Below are positions 16,024-24,338 of a DNA stretch of 32,219 nt, one piece after another (within the stretch, counting starts at the first letter, position 1; every line of letters starts with the position of its first letter). Source of the DNA: Oscillospiraceae bacterium. GTDB lineage: Bacteria > Bacillota > Clostridia > Oscillospirales > Oscillospiraceae. The notes under the pieces were generated by a model. It was not told where the DNA came from. It saw only the letters and a list, made by a program, of their open reading frames with translations, and made no database searches. Location: the NCBI GenBank assembly GCA_017561205.1, contig JAFZDL010000030.1:1-32219 (forward strand), in the 5' to 3' direction. The translations under genes were made by a program, and so were the position numbers.

Positions 16024-17280
16024 CTATAATTTCTCAATAGTAATGCGTACTGCATTGGTATCTGTAGATAATCTATCCACATTTGCGCCGATACCGGCAA
16101 CACCCAAAACACCTGCATCGTCTGCGATCACAGGAATAGTGTTTCGCACAGATGCAGGGATTTTTTTGTCAATGAACAGTTTTTTAAGGCTCTTCGTTCC
16201 GGCATTGAGGCGCATGGTATCCCCTTCCTGCCGGCAACGAACCAGGATCTTGCCCTGGGGTACAACCGCAAAAGAGCAGGCCGTTTGCTCTAACTGGGTA
16301 TTTGGTTCACAGGAGATTCGGTAACCGGCAACACATAGAGCATCAGTCAATTCCTGGGCAGGAATTTCTTCATTTTTCTGCGCTGTTTCCAGCACATCAT
16401 AGTTCCGGGCAATGGTCACACCGCCGGGAAATTCCGCTTTTGCAGAAGGTTTCGGAGAAATCAGCAATCCCTCCAATGCGGCAATATGCGCAGCCTCCGG
16501 TTCTTTCACACCGGCATTCAAAAGGATCTTTGCCAGCACACGGCTGCGGATTGCCGGATGTAATGTCAGCAAGTCACTTACCCGATTGGTATACTTTTCC
16601 TGAGCAATGGCATTCAGGGCCTCTTCATCCTGCCGCAGGCGCAGCGCCATTGCAGAAAGATTTTGAGACAGGCTGGGATTTTCTTTTTTCAGCTGCGGTA
16701 CAATATGATGCCGCAGGCGGTTGCGCAAGAAATCATCCCCGGCATTGGAACTATCCTCTACAAAGGGAATGCCGTATTCTTCCAGAAACGCCAGTACCTC
16801 TTCCCGGGTGACAGTCAGCATGGGACGAATCACAGAACCATTTACAGGGGTCACACCGCCCAAGCCTTTTAATCCTGTACCACGTACCATATGCAAAAGC
16901 ACAGTTTCTGCATTGTCAGAAGCGGTATGCGCTGTGGCAATCTTGCCGGGCAAGCTGCGTAAAAAGGCATATCTTACCTCCCGTGCAGCAGCTTCCAGCC
17001 CCTTCGGTCCAGCAACCACATTCCCAGAGCCGGCAACAAAATCAATACCGTAGCCTTTACAGAAATCCGCCACGAAAGCTTCATCCCGGTCGGACTCTGT
17101 ACCTCGCAGGCGGTGGTTAAAATGGGCTGCAGACAAGTGGATATTCAGCTTGTCCTTGAGCAAATACATTGCCCACAGCAGCGCCATAGAATCCGCGCCA
17201 CCAGACACCGCACATACCACATTATCGCCAGGATTTACCATTTTATAACGGCGGATGAAGGCTGTCAGCTTATTCAGCAT
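16024..17280 (-). CDS. tilS: tRNA(Ile)-lysidine synthetase
   Basis: A 418-residue enzyme that modifies C34 of the CAU-anticodon isoleucine tRNA to lysidine, allowing AUA decoding. The PP-loop SGGADS lies at residues 26-31. HFNHRLRGTESDRDEAFV and HTASDNAETVLLHMVRGTGL are the other N-terminal family motifs. The C-terminal ~100 residues fit the TilS tRNA-binding domains. Its ATG overlaps the end of dnaB by 11 bases and has a GGAGTGG site inside dnaB, so it is translationally coupled. Confidence 0.95.
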   Translation of the reverse strand: MLNKLTAFIRRYKMVNPGDNVVCAVSGGADSMALLWAMYLLKDKLNIHLSAAHFNHRLRGTESDRDEAFVADFCKGYGIDFVAGSGNVVAGPKGLEAAAREVRYAFLRSLPGKIATAHTASDNAETVLLHMVRGTGLKGLGGVTPVNGSVIRPMLTVTREEVLAFLEEYGIPFVEDSSNAGDDFLRNRLRHHIVPQLKKENPSLSQNLSAMALRLRQDEEALNAIAQEKYTNRVSDLLTLHPAIRSRVLAKILLNAGVKEPEAAHIAALEGLLISPKPSAKAEFPGGVTIARNYDVLETAQKNEEIPAQELTDALCVAGYRISCEPNTQLEQTACSFAVVPQGKILVRCRQEGDTMRLNAGTKSLKKLFIDKKIPASVRNTIPVIADDAGVLGVAGIGANVDRLSTDTNAVRITIEKL

Positions 17281-18607
17281 GTTTCCACTCCCGGTCGGTA
17301 AAGGTCTGATACTGGGGAATCCACTGGAGTCTCACAGTGCCTACCTCACCATGACGGTTCTTTGCCACGATACACTCGGCAACGCCCTTATCCTCGCTAT
17401 TTTCATTATAATATTCATCCCGGTACAGGAACAGTACTTCGTCGGCATCCTGCTCGATAGCACCGGATTCCCGGAGGTCAGAGAGCATTGGCCGCTTATC
17501 GGTACGGCTTTCCGGACCACGGGAAAGCTGACTCAAGCAGATAACAGGAACATTCAGTTCCTTTGCCATAATCTTCAACGAACGAGAAATCTCACTGACT
17601 ACATTCACACGGCTGTCGCCGCCCTTGCCGTAGCCGGAGCCGTTCATCAGCTGCAGGTAGTCGATAACCACAAGGCCCAAATTCTCCACACGGCGACATT
17701 TCGCGTTCATTTCAGCCACAGTGATAGAAGGATTATCGTCAATACGGATATCCGTTTGGCTCAAAGAAACAGCGGCCATACTCAGTCGGTTCCACTCGTC
17801 CTCAGAGAGTTTGCCTGTAGCCATTTTCTGACCATCTACGAAACTTTCAATAGCCAGCAGACGCATAGCAAGCTGCTCCCGGGACATTTCCAGGTTAAAC
17901 ATTGCCACGGTCTTATTTGTCTTTTTTGCCACATTCAAGGCAATATTCAAAGAAAATGCAGATTTACCCATAGCCGGACGGGCAGCGACCAGCAGAAGGT
18001 CAGAATTGTTCAAGCCATTGATTTTCTTATCCAAGTCTACCATACCGGTGGAAAGGCCGGGAATGGCAGAATCCGATTGGCTCAGCACCTTCAAGCGGTC
18101 AAAGACCTTATGCAATGTCACGCCAATGTGCTCTAAAGAATCGCCGGTCTCGCCCTTGCGGATATTGTAAATCTTCTTTTCCGCAGCTTCCAGGATCTCA
18201 CCGGTGGTACCCACCTGCTCCTGAACCATTTTGGAAATATCCGTAGAAGCATCACCCAGCGCCCGGAGCATGGCCTTTTCTTTGACGATGCCGGCATAGC
18301 GCACTGCATTGGCCGCGGTGGGTGTAATCTCCATAAGTTGCAGGATATAGTCCCGGGAATTGTCGTGGAACACGCCCAGCTCCCGCATTTTATCCAACAC
18401 AGTGACCGGGTCGACCGTTTCAGAGAAATTAAACATGGTATAGACCGTTTCAAAAATCTCCCGGTTCTGCTGCAGATAGAAGTCCTTAGGACTGACTTTT
18501 TCAATTACATCCGGCAGGCAACGGCTGTCAATCAAAATCGAACCCAGCACCGCCTGCTCAGCTTCCAGAGAATAGGGTGGCTGTTTCACAATCAGTTCTT
18601 CATCCAT
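17270..18607 (-). CDS. dnaB: replicative DNA helicase
   Basis: A 445-residue hexameric replicative helicase. Residues 8-110 are the DnaB N-terminal domain (PYSLEAEQAVLGSILID). The RecA-like motor carries Walker A ARPAMGKSA at 209-217, the LVVIDYLQLM Walker B region and LSQLSRGPESRTDKRP. The ATG at 18607 has AAGGAGA seven bases upstream. A TTG two codons earlier is not needed. It is the third gene of the gdpP-rplI-dnaB operon. No intein is present. Confidence 0.96.
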   Translation of the reverse strand: MDEELIVKQPPYSLEAEQAVLGSILIDSRCLPDVIEKVSPKDFYLQQNREIFETVYTMFNFSETVDPVTVLDKMRELGVFHDNSRDYILQLMEITPTAANAVRYAGIVKEKAMLRALGDASTDISKMVQEQVGTTGEILEAAEKKIYNIRKGETGDSLEHIGVTLHKVFDRLKVLSQSDSAIPGLSTGMVDLDKKINGLNNSDLLLVAARPAMGKSAFSLNIALNVAKKTNKTVAMFNLEMSREQLAMRLLAIESFVDGQKMATGKLSEDEWNRLSMAAVSLSQTDIRIDDNPSITVAEMNAKCRRVENLGLVVIDYLQLMNGSGYGKGGDSRVNVVSEISRSLKIMAKELNVPVICLSQLSRGPESRTDKRPMLSDLRESGAIEQDADEVLFLYRDEYYNENSEDKGVAECIVAKNRHGEVGTVRLQWIPQYQTFTDREWKHAE

Positions 18608-18639
18608 ACCCAAATCTCCTTTCTGTAAGGTTTATTTCT

Positions 18640-19086
18640 TTACGCTTCCTCAATCTTCACGGTCAGCGGCGCGGTGATCTCATAGCCCAGCTTACACTGG
18701 ACAGTGTAGGTGCCCACATTTTTGATAGAATCGGACAGCACGATCTTCCGCTTATCAATAGCAATACCAGACTTTGCTTTCAAAGCATCAGCAATTTCCT
18801 GGCTGGTGACAGAGCCGAACAGCTTGCCGGCGCCGCCACCCTTGGCGGTGACTACCAGAGTCATCTCCCGCAGCTTGTGGGAAATCTCCAAAGCCTCGGC
18901 GCGTTCCTTAGCTGCGCGCTCAGTAGCAGCCTTATCGTTCATACGCATCGTGTTGATGGCATCGGGAGTAGCCTCAATAGCCAACTTCTTGGGCAGGAGG
19001 AAATTCCGTGCATAGCCGTCGGAGATCTCCAGCATTTGGCCCTTCTTGCCCTTACCTTTAACATCCTGTAATAAAATAACTTTCAT
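18640..19086 (-). CDS. rplI: 50S ribosomal protein L9
   Basis: A 148-residue ribosomal protein with the L9 signature at the N-terminus: [30 protein letters not shown]. The long central helix ([20 protein letters not shown]) links to the C-terminal rRNA-binding domain. The ribosome binding site GAGGAG overlaps the gdpP stop codon, so translation is coupled. Length is normal. Confidence 0.97.
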   Translation of the reverse strand: MKVILLQDVKGKGKKGQMLEISDGYARNFLLPKKLAIEATPDAINTMRMNDKAATERAAKERAEALEISHKLREMTLVVTAKGGGAGKLFGSVTSQEIADALKAKSGIAIDKRKIVLSDSIKNVGTYTVQCKLGYEITAPLTVKIEEA

Positions 19087-19091
19087 AACTT

Positions 19092-21068
19092 TTACTCCTC
19101 AAAGAATTTATCAATGGATTCAACCAACATATCCAAGACTTCATCCACGGTTTTTCCGGTAATTTGTGCGCCGGCTGTTGCGGTATTGCCACCGCCGCCA
19201 AGAGGCTCCAAAACCACCTGCACGTTGGTTTCACCGATGGAACGGGCAGAAACCATCACCCGCTCCCCATCCGGATACAGCACAAAGGATGCGCTGATTC
19301 CGGTAATGTTCAAAAGTTCATCTGCTGCCTGGGAGGCCAGAACCCGGGTTGTACCGGAATCCAGCTTGGCAATGGCGATCTCCTGGCGGTAAAGTCTTGC
19401 GGACTGGATGATCCGGTACTTTTCCACCGTATCCTGGAAATCATTTTGCAGCAGTTTCTTCACTTCCACCGTATCGGCGCCCAGCTGCCGCAGGAATGCG
19501 GCGGCCTCAAAGGTACGCTCACCGGTACGGATATTAAAGCTCTTGGTATCTAAGAAAATACCTGCCATCAGCGCCTTTGCCTCGATGGGCAGCACATCTT
19601 CCATCTCAACTGCGTACTGCAAAAGCTCCGTTACCAGCTCCGACGCAGAAGATGCGTACGGCTCGTGGAGATTGACCACAACAGGCTTGATATAATCTGC
19701 AGCCCGGCGGTGGTGATCCACCACGCATACCTGGGGTACAGCCTCCAGCAGGGTTCGGCATTCCAGTTGGTCGGGACGGTTGGTATCCACTACCACCAAG
19801 GTGGAGCGGTTGTCGCTTAAGAGCATGGCGTCCTGTCCGCTGATAAAAGCATCTGTATACGCAGAATCCTGGCGGATCTCCTTTAAGAAATCCGGTGCCA
19901 TATTTTCCTGCAGATCCAACACAATATGGGCAGGCTTGCCCTTTTTGCGGCACATACAGTAGATACCCAGCGCTGCGCCAATGGCATCCAGGTCCGCATT
20001 TTTGTGACCCATGATCAGCACACGGCTACTCTTGCCAATCAATTCCATCAGCGAGTTTGCCGTCACGCGGGAACGGACCTTACTGCGCTGCTCGGCTTCC
20101 TTATTGCGACCGCCGTAGAAGTTGAAATTGATGCGATCCTTCACAACCGCCTGATCACCACCACGGCTCAAAGCCATCTCGATGGCCAAGGAGGCAAACT
20201 CGTAGCCCTCCTCAAAGGTCTCGCCCTCAACGCCTAAACCGAAAGAAATAGATGCGGCCAGGCCGGACGGACTGGTAATTGCATGCACATCCTCCAAAAG
20301 GGAAAATTTATCATCCATAGCCCGTTTCAAATCCCGTTTCTCAAAAACAAACAGGTAGCGATTCCGCTCCAGGCGGCGCAGAAGGCCGTGGTAGCTTTCT
20401 GTCCACTGGGTGATGGCATTGTTGATCTTTGCATTCAGGGAGGACATAGCGCCCTCGGACAGGTTTTTGGTCAGTTCCTCATAGTTGTCCACTAAAATAA
20501 TAGATACCACAGGGCGGGAACGGATATATTCATCCCGAATCTGATAGAGTTCAGTCAAGTCTGCAAAATAAAGCACACCCAACTGGATCTCCGGCGTTTC
20601 ACTGTCCTGGATCACAGAGCCGTACACTCTGAAACGCTGGCCTGCATACCGCACATCATAGGGGTATTCATTTTTCCCCTCAAAAAGCCACTGAATATCA
20701 AACCCGGACAAAACATCACAGATGTTTCGTTCTTTCAAGGTATCGTTAAGACCGGTGAGTTTGAGAAAACGGTCATTGGCGAAGACGATGTCACTGTCTG
20801 CCATACGCACCACCGCCATAGGAAAGGGCGGCTTCTGACCGGTCACACCGGCCTGCTGATTTATGGTTTTTTCAACAAAGTCTTTTACCTGCTTTTTCCT
20901 GCGGGTGTAGTGCAGCAGGTACGCGCCCAAAAGGAGCAACCACACGCACATCTGCAATCCGGCAAGGATATACTGACGGAAACCAGCTGTTGCGATAATA
21001 AACGCCAGGAACAGGGCCAAATAGATGCCCATATTGGGCTGTAGCACTCTGCGCAGCTTCTTTTTCAC
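19092..21068 (-). CDS. gdpP: cyclic-di-AMP phosphodiesterase GdpP
   Basis: A 658-residue membrane protein that hydrolyses the second messenger c-di-AMP. Two N-terminal membrane helices (residues 13-53) precede a PAS domain (about 80-170), a degenerate GGDEF domain (about 185-315) and a DHH-DHHA1 phosphodiesterase. The motif [11 protein letters not shown] gives His355, Asp359 and Asp361, and VVDHHRRA supplies the DHH triad. The C-terminal [15 protein letters not shown] is the DHHA1 glycine loop. The GTG at 21068 has an AAGGAGG site eight bases upstream. It heads the rplI-dnaB-tilS-hpt-ftsH operon and diverges from RNase J. Confidence 0.95.
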   Translation of the reverse strand: MKKKLRRVLQPNMGIYLALFLAFIIATAGFRQYILAGLQMCVWLLLLGAYLLHYTRRKKQVKDFVEKTINQQAGVTGQKPPFPMAVVRMADSDIVFANDRFLKLTGLNDTLKERNICDVLSGFDIQWLFEGKNEYPYDVRYAGQRFRVYGSVIQDSETPEIQLGVLYFADLTELYQIRDEYIRSRPVVSIILVDNYEELTKNLSEGAMSSLNAKINNAITQWTESYHGLLRRLERNRYLFVFEKRDLKRAMDDKFSLLEDVHAITSPSGLAASISFGLGVEGETFEEGYEFASLAIEMALSRGGDQAVVKDRINFNFYGGRNKEAEQRSKVRSRVTANSLMELIGKSSRVLIMGHKNADLDAIGAALGIYCMCRKKGKPAHIVLDLQENMAPDFLKEIRQDSAYTDAFISGQDAMLLSDNRSTLVVVDTNRPDQLECRTLLEAVPQVCVVDHHRRAADYIKPVVVNLHEPYASSASELVTELLQYAVEMEDVLPIEAKALMAGIFLDTKSFNIRTGERTFEAAAFLRQLGADTVEVKKLLQNDFQDTVEKYRIIQSARLYRQEIAIAKLDSGTTRVLASQAADELLNITGISASFVLYPDGERVMVSARSIGETNVQVVLEPLGGGGNTATAGAQITGKTVDEVLDMLVESIDKFFEE

Positions 21069-21123
21069 TTGGGTCGCCTCCTTACAAATGGGTATACTAC
21101 CCAGAATAGTCTGCTATTTTTTT

Positions 21124-21152
21124 ATAATATAACAGATCGCCGAAAAGTGCAA
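21124..21152 (-). promoter_or_regulatory. promoter of the gdpP-ftsH operon
   Basis: On the minus strand, TTGCAC (21147-21152), a 17-base spacer and TATTAT (21124-21129), about 56 bases upstream of the gdpP GTG. Divergent from the RNase J promoter. Confidence 0.5.
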
Positions 21153-21208
21153 CAGGGATTTTCATTTTTGAAAGAAAAATATTACATCTTTCCTTTTTCA
21201 AAAAAAGG

Positions 21209-21237
21209 TATACAAGAGAGCATTTTTGTGTTATAAT
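21209..21237 (+). promoter_or_regulatory. promoter of the RNase J gene
   Basis: TATACA (21209-21214), a 17-base spacer and consensus TATAAT (21232-21237). It predicts an unusually long untranslated leader of about 148 bases. Confidence 0.55.
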
Positions 21238-21243
21238 AAGAAA

Positions 21244-21391
21244 AGAAGCTCCGGGTAGGCAGTCCCGGGCAAGAGAGAAAATCCATATATCAGCAGGCGT
21301 TTTTGGTTGCTTTTTGGCAGTACAGGGCCATAAAAAGCGCAAGACGGCTGCGGATTTGCTGTGTCTAATTTTGAAAGGAGTACTATACAAA
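21244..21391 (+). promoter_or_regulatory. long structured 5' leader of RNase J (candidate)
   Basis: The leader contains a small hairpin CCGGG/CCCGG (21251-21268). It also has a larger imperfect hairpin (about 21291-21346) in which CAGC pairs with GCTG and GCGTTTTTGG is opposed by CCATAAAAAGCGC. There is no convincing terminator and no known riboswitch was recognised. RNase J autoregulation through its own leader is a reasonable but untested idea. The rest of 21069-21391 holds only the divergent promoters. Confidence 0.35.
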
Positions 21392-23047
21392 TTGGCTGAA
21401 AAACTGAAAATTATTCCCCTTGGTGGACTGGACGAGATCGGTAAGAATATTACCGTTTTGGAATACGGCAGAGATATGATTGTGGTGGACTGCGGTGTCG
21501 GTTTCCCCGATGAGGAAATGTACGGCGTGGACCTGGTGATACCCGACTTTAGCTATTTGGTGCAGAACGCCAAGAAGCTGCGGGGTATGTTCATCTCCCA
21601 CGGCCACGAAGACCACATCGGCTCTATCCCCTACTGCATGCAGCAGGTGAACTGCCCCATTCACGGCACTGCTATGACCAATGGTCTTATCCGGCTGAAG
21701 CTGGAAGAACACCGTCTGCAGGATGCAGTGAAACTGGTGACCCACAAGCCCGGCGATGTGGTAAAGGCAGGCTGCTTTACTGTCGAATTTATCCACGTGA
21801 ACCACTCTATCGCCGACGCGGTGGCTTTCGCCATTCACACCCCGGTAGGTACTGTGGTGATGACCGGCGACTTCAAAATCGATACCACCGCCAAGGATGG
21901 TATGATCAATCTGACCCGGTTCGGCGAACTGGGTAATGCGGGTGTTTTGGCGCTTCTGTGCGACTCCACCAATGTGGAGCGCCCCGGCTATACGCCTAGC
22001 GAAAATGTCGTGGCAGAGGGCTTGGATCGGCAGTTCAAGAACTGCGACAGCCGGATCATCGTCACCACCTTTGCCTCCAATATGCACCGCATCCAGGCGG
22101 TTTTGGCTACCGCCCACCGCTATGGCAGAAAAGTTGCTGTCACCGGACGGAGTATGGAAAATATGCTGAAAGTGGCTCAGGATTTGGGTTATATCAAGCT
22201 CCCCGCCGGGGTTTTGGTGGACCTGGCCGCTACCAAGAGCCTGCCCAAAAACAAAGTTGTAATTGTTTCCACCGGCTCTCAGGGCGAGAACATGTCCGCT
22301 CTGTACCGGATGGCTTTCTCCACCCACAAGCAGGTGGATATCCAGGCCGGTGACCGGATCATCATTTCCGCATCCGCCATTCCCGGCAACGAAAAAGCTG
22401 TCTCCCGGATCATCAACGAGCTGTACCGGAAGGGTGCTGAGGTGGTTTATGAAAAGAGCGAGGGATTGCATGTATCCGGCCACGCCTGCCAGGAAGAGCT
22501 GAAGATCATTCACGCCCTGTGCAAGCCCAAATTCTTCCTGCCTGTTCACGGCGAACAGCGGCATTTGCAAATTCACGGCAAACTGGCCACTATGGTTGGA
22601 TTGCCTCCCAAGAATGTGCGTATCGGTGAGATTGGCACTGTATTTGAATTCACCGGCAAAACCTGCAAAAAAAACGGCACTGTACCTGCTGGCAAGGTCT
22701 TTGTTGACGGCACCGGTGTGGGTGATGTGGGCAGCGTGGTCCTGCGGGATCGCAAGCACCTGGCCCAGGACGGTATGATCGTGGTATGCGTCAATATCAG
22801 CGGTCTGGACGGAGAGATCGTATCCGGCCCGGATATCATCACAAGAGGCTTTATCTATGTGAAGGAATCCGAGGAGCTGATGGAGGAACTGCGGAACGTG
22901 GTGCTGGAAGCTATCGACCGCTGCAGCCGCAAGCGCATCCGGGATTATGCCACCTTAAAATCCGCTATCAAGAATGACTTGAGCGGCCATCTCTATAAAA
23001 CCACCAAGCGCAATCCCATGATCCTGCCTGTCATTACGGAAGTTTAA
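21392..23047 (+). CDS. ribonuclease J
   Basis: A 551-residue metallo-beta-lactamase/beta-CASP RNase with endo- and 5'-3' exonuclease activity, central to mRNA turnover and rRNA maturation. The catalytic HxHxDH motif is SHGHEDHIG (His70, His72, Asp74, His75). VVMTGDFKID and the C-terminal HVSGHA and FLPVHGE are further metal and beta-CASP motifs. The start is TTG at 21392, because AAAGGAG lies 11 bases upstream and homology begins with KIIPLGGLDEIGKN. The longer in-frame extension covers the structured leader. It is convergent with the first small-protein repeat and lacks its own clear terminator. Confidence 0.95.
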   Translation: MAEKLKIIPLGGLDEIGKNITVLEYGRDMIVVDCGVGFPDEEMYGVDLVIPDFSYLVQNAKKLRGMFISHGHEDHIGSIPYCMQQVNCPIHGTAMTNGLIRLKLEEHRLQDAVKLVTHKPGDVVKAGCFTVEFIHVNHSIADAVAFAIHTPVGTVVMTGDFKIDTTAKDGMINLTRFGELGNAGVLALLCDSTNVERPGYTPSENVVAEGLDRQFKNCDSRIIVTTFASNMHRIQAVLATAHRYGRKVAVTGRSMENMLKVAQDLGYIKLPAGVLVDLAATKSLPKNKVVIVSTGSQGENMSALYRMAFSTHKQVDIQAGDRIIISASAIPGNEKAVSRIINELYRKGAEVVYEKSEGLHVSGHACQEELKIIHALCKPKFFLPVHGEQRHLQIHGKLATMVGLPPKNVRIGEIGTVFEFTGKTCKKNGTVPAGKVFVDGTGVGDVGSVVLRDRKHLAQDGMIVVCVNISGLDGEIVSGPDIITRGFIYVKESEELMEELRNVVLEAIDRCSRKRIRDYATLKSAIKNDLSGHLYKTTKRNPMILPVITEV

Positions 23048-23076
23048 GAAAAAGACGAGGGAATCAAGCCTTTTTG

Positions 23077-23220
23077 TTAGAACAGCGTGGTAATCCAATA
23101 AATAATACCATACACCACCCTCGCAACTGTACCATAAACGATTACAGGGCCTGCAATTTTGAACATATTTGCGCCGATGCCCAGGATATATCCTTCTGCA
23201 ACTGTCAAGTTAGGACCCAT
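23077..23220 (-). CDS. 47-residue hydrophobic repeat-family protein, copy A
   Basis: First of six copies or fragments of the same small gene in the last 9 kb. The protein starts MGPNLT, has AEGYILGIGANMF, then a hydrophobic segment with AGPVIVYG and VVYGIIYW, ending in TTLF. About 25 C-terminal residues would span a membrane once. Full-length copies are all exactly 144 nt and differ mainly at third codon positions, so the frame has been selected. There is no strong ribosome binding site; CGGAG lies about 22 bases upstream. It is convergent with RNase J and divergent from the structured-RNA element. No known family is recognised. Confidence 0.6.
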   Translation of the reverse strand: MGPNLTVAEGYILGIGANMFKIAGPVIVYGTVARVVYGIIYWITTLF

Positions 23221-23233
23221 AAGTTTTTTAATA

Positions 23234-23262
23234 TTGATTTTTCTCCGATAAAGTGTTATACT
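23234..23262 (+). promoter_or_regulatory. promoter of structured RNA element 1
   Basis: TTGATT (23234-23239), a 17-base spacer and TATACT (23257-23262). The predicted transcript begins near 23269, exactly at the first base of the outer pairing arm. Confidence 0.55.
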
Positions 23263-23268
23263 AACTAT

Positions 23269-23459
23269 GCCAAACCAACTGAATAATGCAGAAAGTTTAT
23301 TTTTATAGGGGATATTATACCCTTTTACGACCATAAACTGAATTTGATAAAAATGCAAATTCTGGTTCTGTGGTTGTAAAGGATACTTTCTGCAGAGTTG
23401 ATTTGGCGACTATCGGAGTTTGCATTTTTTGTGCGGTTACTTCGGTAGCCGCACTTTTT
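23269..23459 (+). ncRNA. structured RNA / attenuator-like leader, copy 1
   Basis: Predicted transcript of about 190 nt. Its 5' arm GCCAAACCAACT (23269-23280) faces AGTTGATTTGGC (23396-23407) with one mismatch. Nested inside, TGCAGAAAG (23287-23295) pairs with CTTTCTGCA (23386-23394) and GAATTTG (23340-23346) with CAAATTC (23356-23362). It ends in a terminator: ten-base stem, TTCG loop (23431-23454), then TTTTT. The superinfection-immunity gene's AAGGAG site follows six bases after the T-tract. A second copy with the same architecture is at 26806-26998. It could be a cis-acting attenuator or a free small RNA. It matches no class I recognise. Confidence 0.5.
23431..23459 (+). terminator. UUCG-capped intrinsic terminator upstream of a cargo gene
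   Basis: Stem GTGCGGTTAC / GTAGCCGCAC with one G-U pair and a TTCG loop, then TTTTTATTTT. It precedes the start codon at 23478 by 19 bases. Repeated almost identically at 26970-26998. Confidence 0.8.
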
Positions 23460-23477
23460 ATTTTAAGGAGAGATTTT

Positions 23478-24053
23478 ATGTTAGCAGAAGTACAACCAGT
23501 CGGTAGTAATGGAACTGTGGTTTTCGTTACCATCCTCCCTTTCATTCTACTAATCGGACTAATCGGATTTATGGGTTATTTTATTATTAAACTTCTCAAA
23601 ACACACTTTGCAAATGTACGAACCGGAAAATCCAGAAAGTTCAATCGTGTATTTCTTATACTATGTGCCTTAGGCATACTGATTGAATTCTTACTCATCA
23701 GCTTTATAAATGCTTGGGATTTTCGCTCTTCTGAGATCATACCTTCCATGATTCTCTTATTCATTCTTGGTATCATTACACAGTGTCTTTACTTTATTCC
23801 CTACCTCGTAGCTAACAAAAAAGGGCATCCTCAAGAAACAGCCATTTTCATTTTGAATCTATTCGCAGGATGGACTATTATCGCTTGGATTATTGCATTG
23901 GTTTGGGCGTTTACGCAACCTAAAATTACAAACTCACAACAAGCCCTTATAGGCAATGCTGATGAACTATTAAAATATAAACAACTCCTTGATAATGATG
24001 TAATATCTCAAGAAGAATTTGACACGAAGAAAAAGCAAATTCTTGATATGTAA
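23478..24053 (+). CDS. superinfection-immunity-like membrane protein with C-terminal SHOCT domain
   Basis: A 191-residue protein with about four membrane helices (residues 14-38, 57-78, 88-113, 122-146). The last two contain YFIPYLVANKKGHPQ and LNLFAGWTIIAWIIALVWA, the pattern of the superinfection-immunity (T4 Imm-like) family. Residues 160-190 (LLKYKQLLDNDVISQEEFDT) form a SHOCT domain. The ATG at 23478 has AAGGAG eight bases upstream. Its leader is the structured RNA with a terminator, so expression may need antitermination or readthrough. Lower GC than the housekeeping genes. A role against phage or plasmid entry is possible from family name only. Confidence 0.8.
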   Translation: MLAEVQPVGSNGTVVFVTILPFILLIGLIGFMGYFIIKLLKTHFANVRTGKSRKFNRVFLILCALGILIEFLLISFINAWDFRSSEIIPSMILLFILGIITQCLYFIPYLVANKKGHPQETAIFILNLFAGWTIIAWIIALVWAFTQPKITNSQQALIGNADELLKYKQLLDNDVISQEEFDTKKKQILDM

Positions 24054-24054
24054 A

Positions 24055-24087
24055 CAAAAGGCTTGACCGATTTGGTCAAGCCTTTTG
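24055..24087. terminator. bidirectional terminator
   Basis: Fourteen-base perfect stem CAAAAGGCTTGACC / GGTCAAGCCTTTTG with a five-base loop between convergent genes. The AAGGCTTG core recurs in the terminators at 26055-26098 and 31496-31524. Confidence 0.85.
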
Positions 24088-24089
24088 TG

Positions 24090-24338
24090 TTATTTTCGGA
24101 TGGTGTGCATCAATCCGTCGGAGCCTTCCTCTACGTGGAGAACGAAGTTAAATTTATCCCCCTCCACACTAAGCCAGAAGTCTTCCTCCGGGAATATGGG
24201 ATTATTGGGGTCGAAGAATTTGGCGCCGCTGGTTTGCTTGCATTCTTCGATACCTTTCTGCAGATCGATAGGTGTACCCTCCACCAGGGCCTTGGCGGCT
24301 TTTGCACCCTCGATCAGCTCAAGAATCGAATATTCATC
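24090..24338 (-). CDS. 82-codon tail in frame with the AIM24-family gene after a TAG codon
   Basis: After the TAG that ends the AIM24-family gene, the same frame stays open for about 80 more codons. It reads as ordinary protein (SILELIEGAKAAKAL, CKQTSGAKFFDPNNPIF, DFWLSVEGDKFNFVLHVEEG). No ATG begins it; the first plausible start is a GTG at 24284 with a weak AAGG upstream. It is either a separate short gene with a poor start, a domain cut off by a nonsense mutation, or a product of stop-codon readthrough. No homologue is recognised. Confidence 0.4.
   Translation of the reverse strand, partial: DEYSILELIEGAKAAKALVEGTPIDLQKGIEECKQTSGAKFFDPNNPIFPEEDFWLSVEGDKFNFVLHVEEGSDGLMHTIRK

Noticed and set aside
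14610-16040. 476-codon plus-strand frame
   Set aside because: Antisense of ftsH and hpt, which have unmistakable motifs.
21244-21391. 6S RNA or SRP RNA
   Set aside because: Some hairpin resemblance only; no recognisable conserved core, and it lies in the RNase J leader.
21383-22759. 458-codon minus-strand frame
   Set aside because: Antisense of RNase J; His/Gly-rich artefact.
23370-23477. N-terminal extension of the immunity/SHOCT protein through the RNA terminator
   Set aside because: The extension is conserved with copy 2 as RNA, and a clear AAGGAG with ATG at 23478 follows the terminator.
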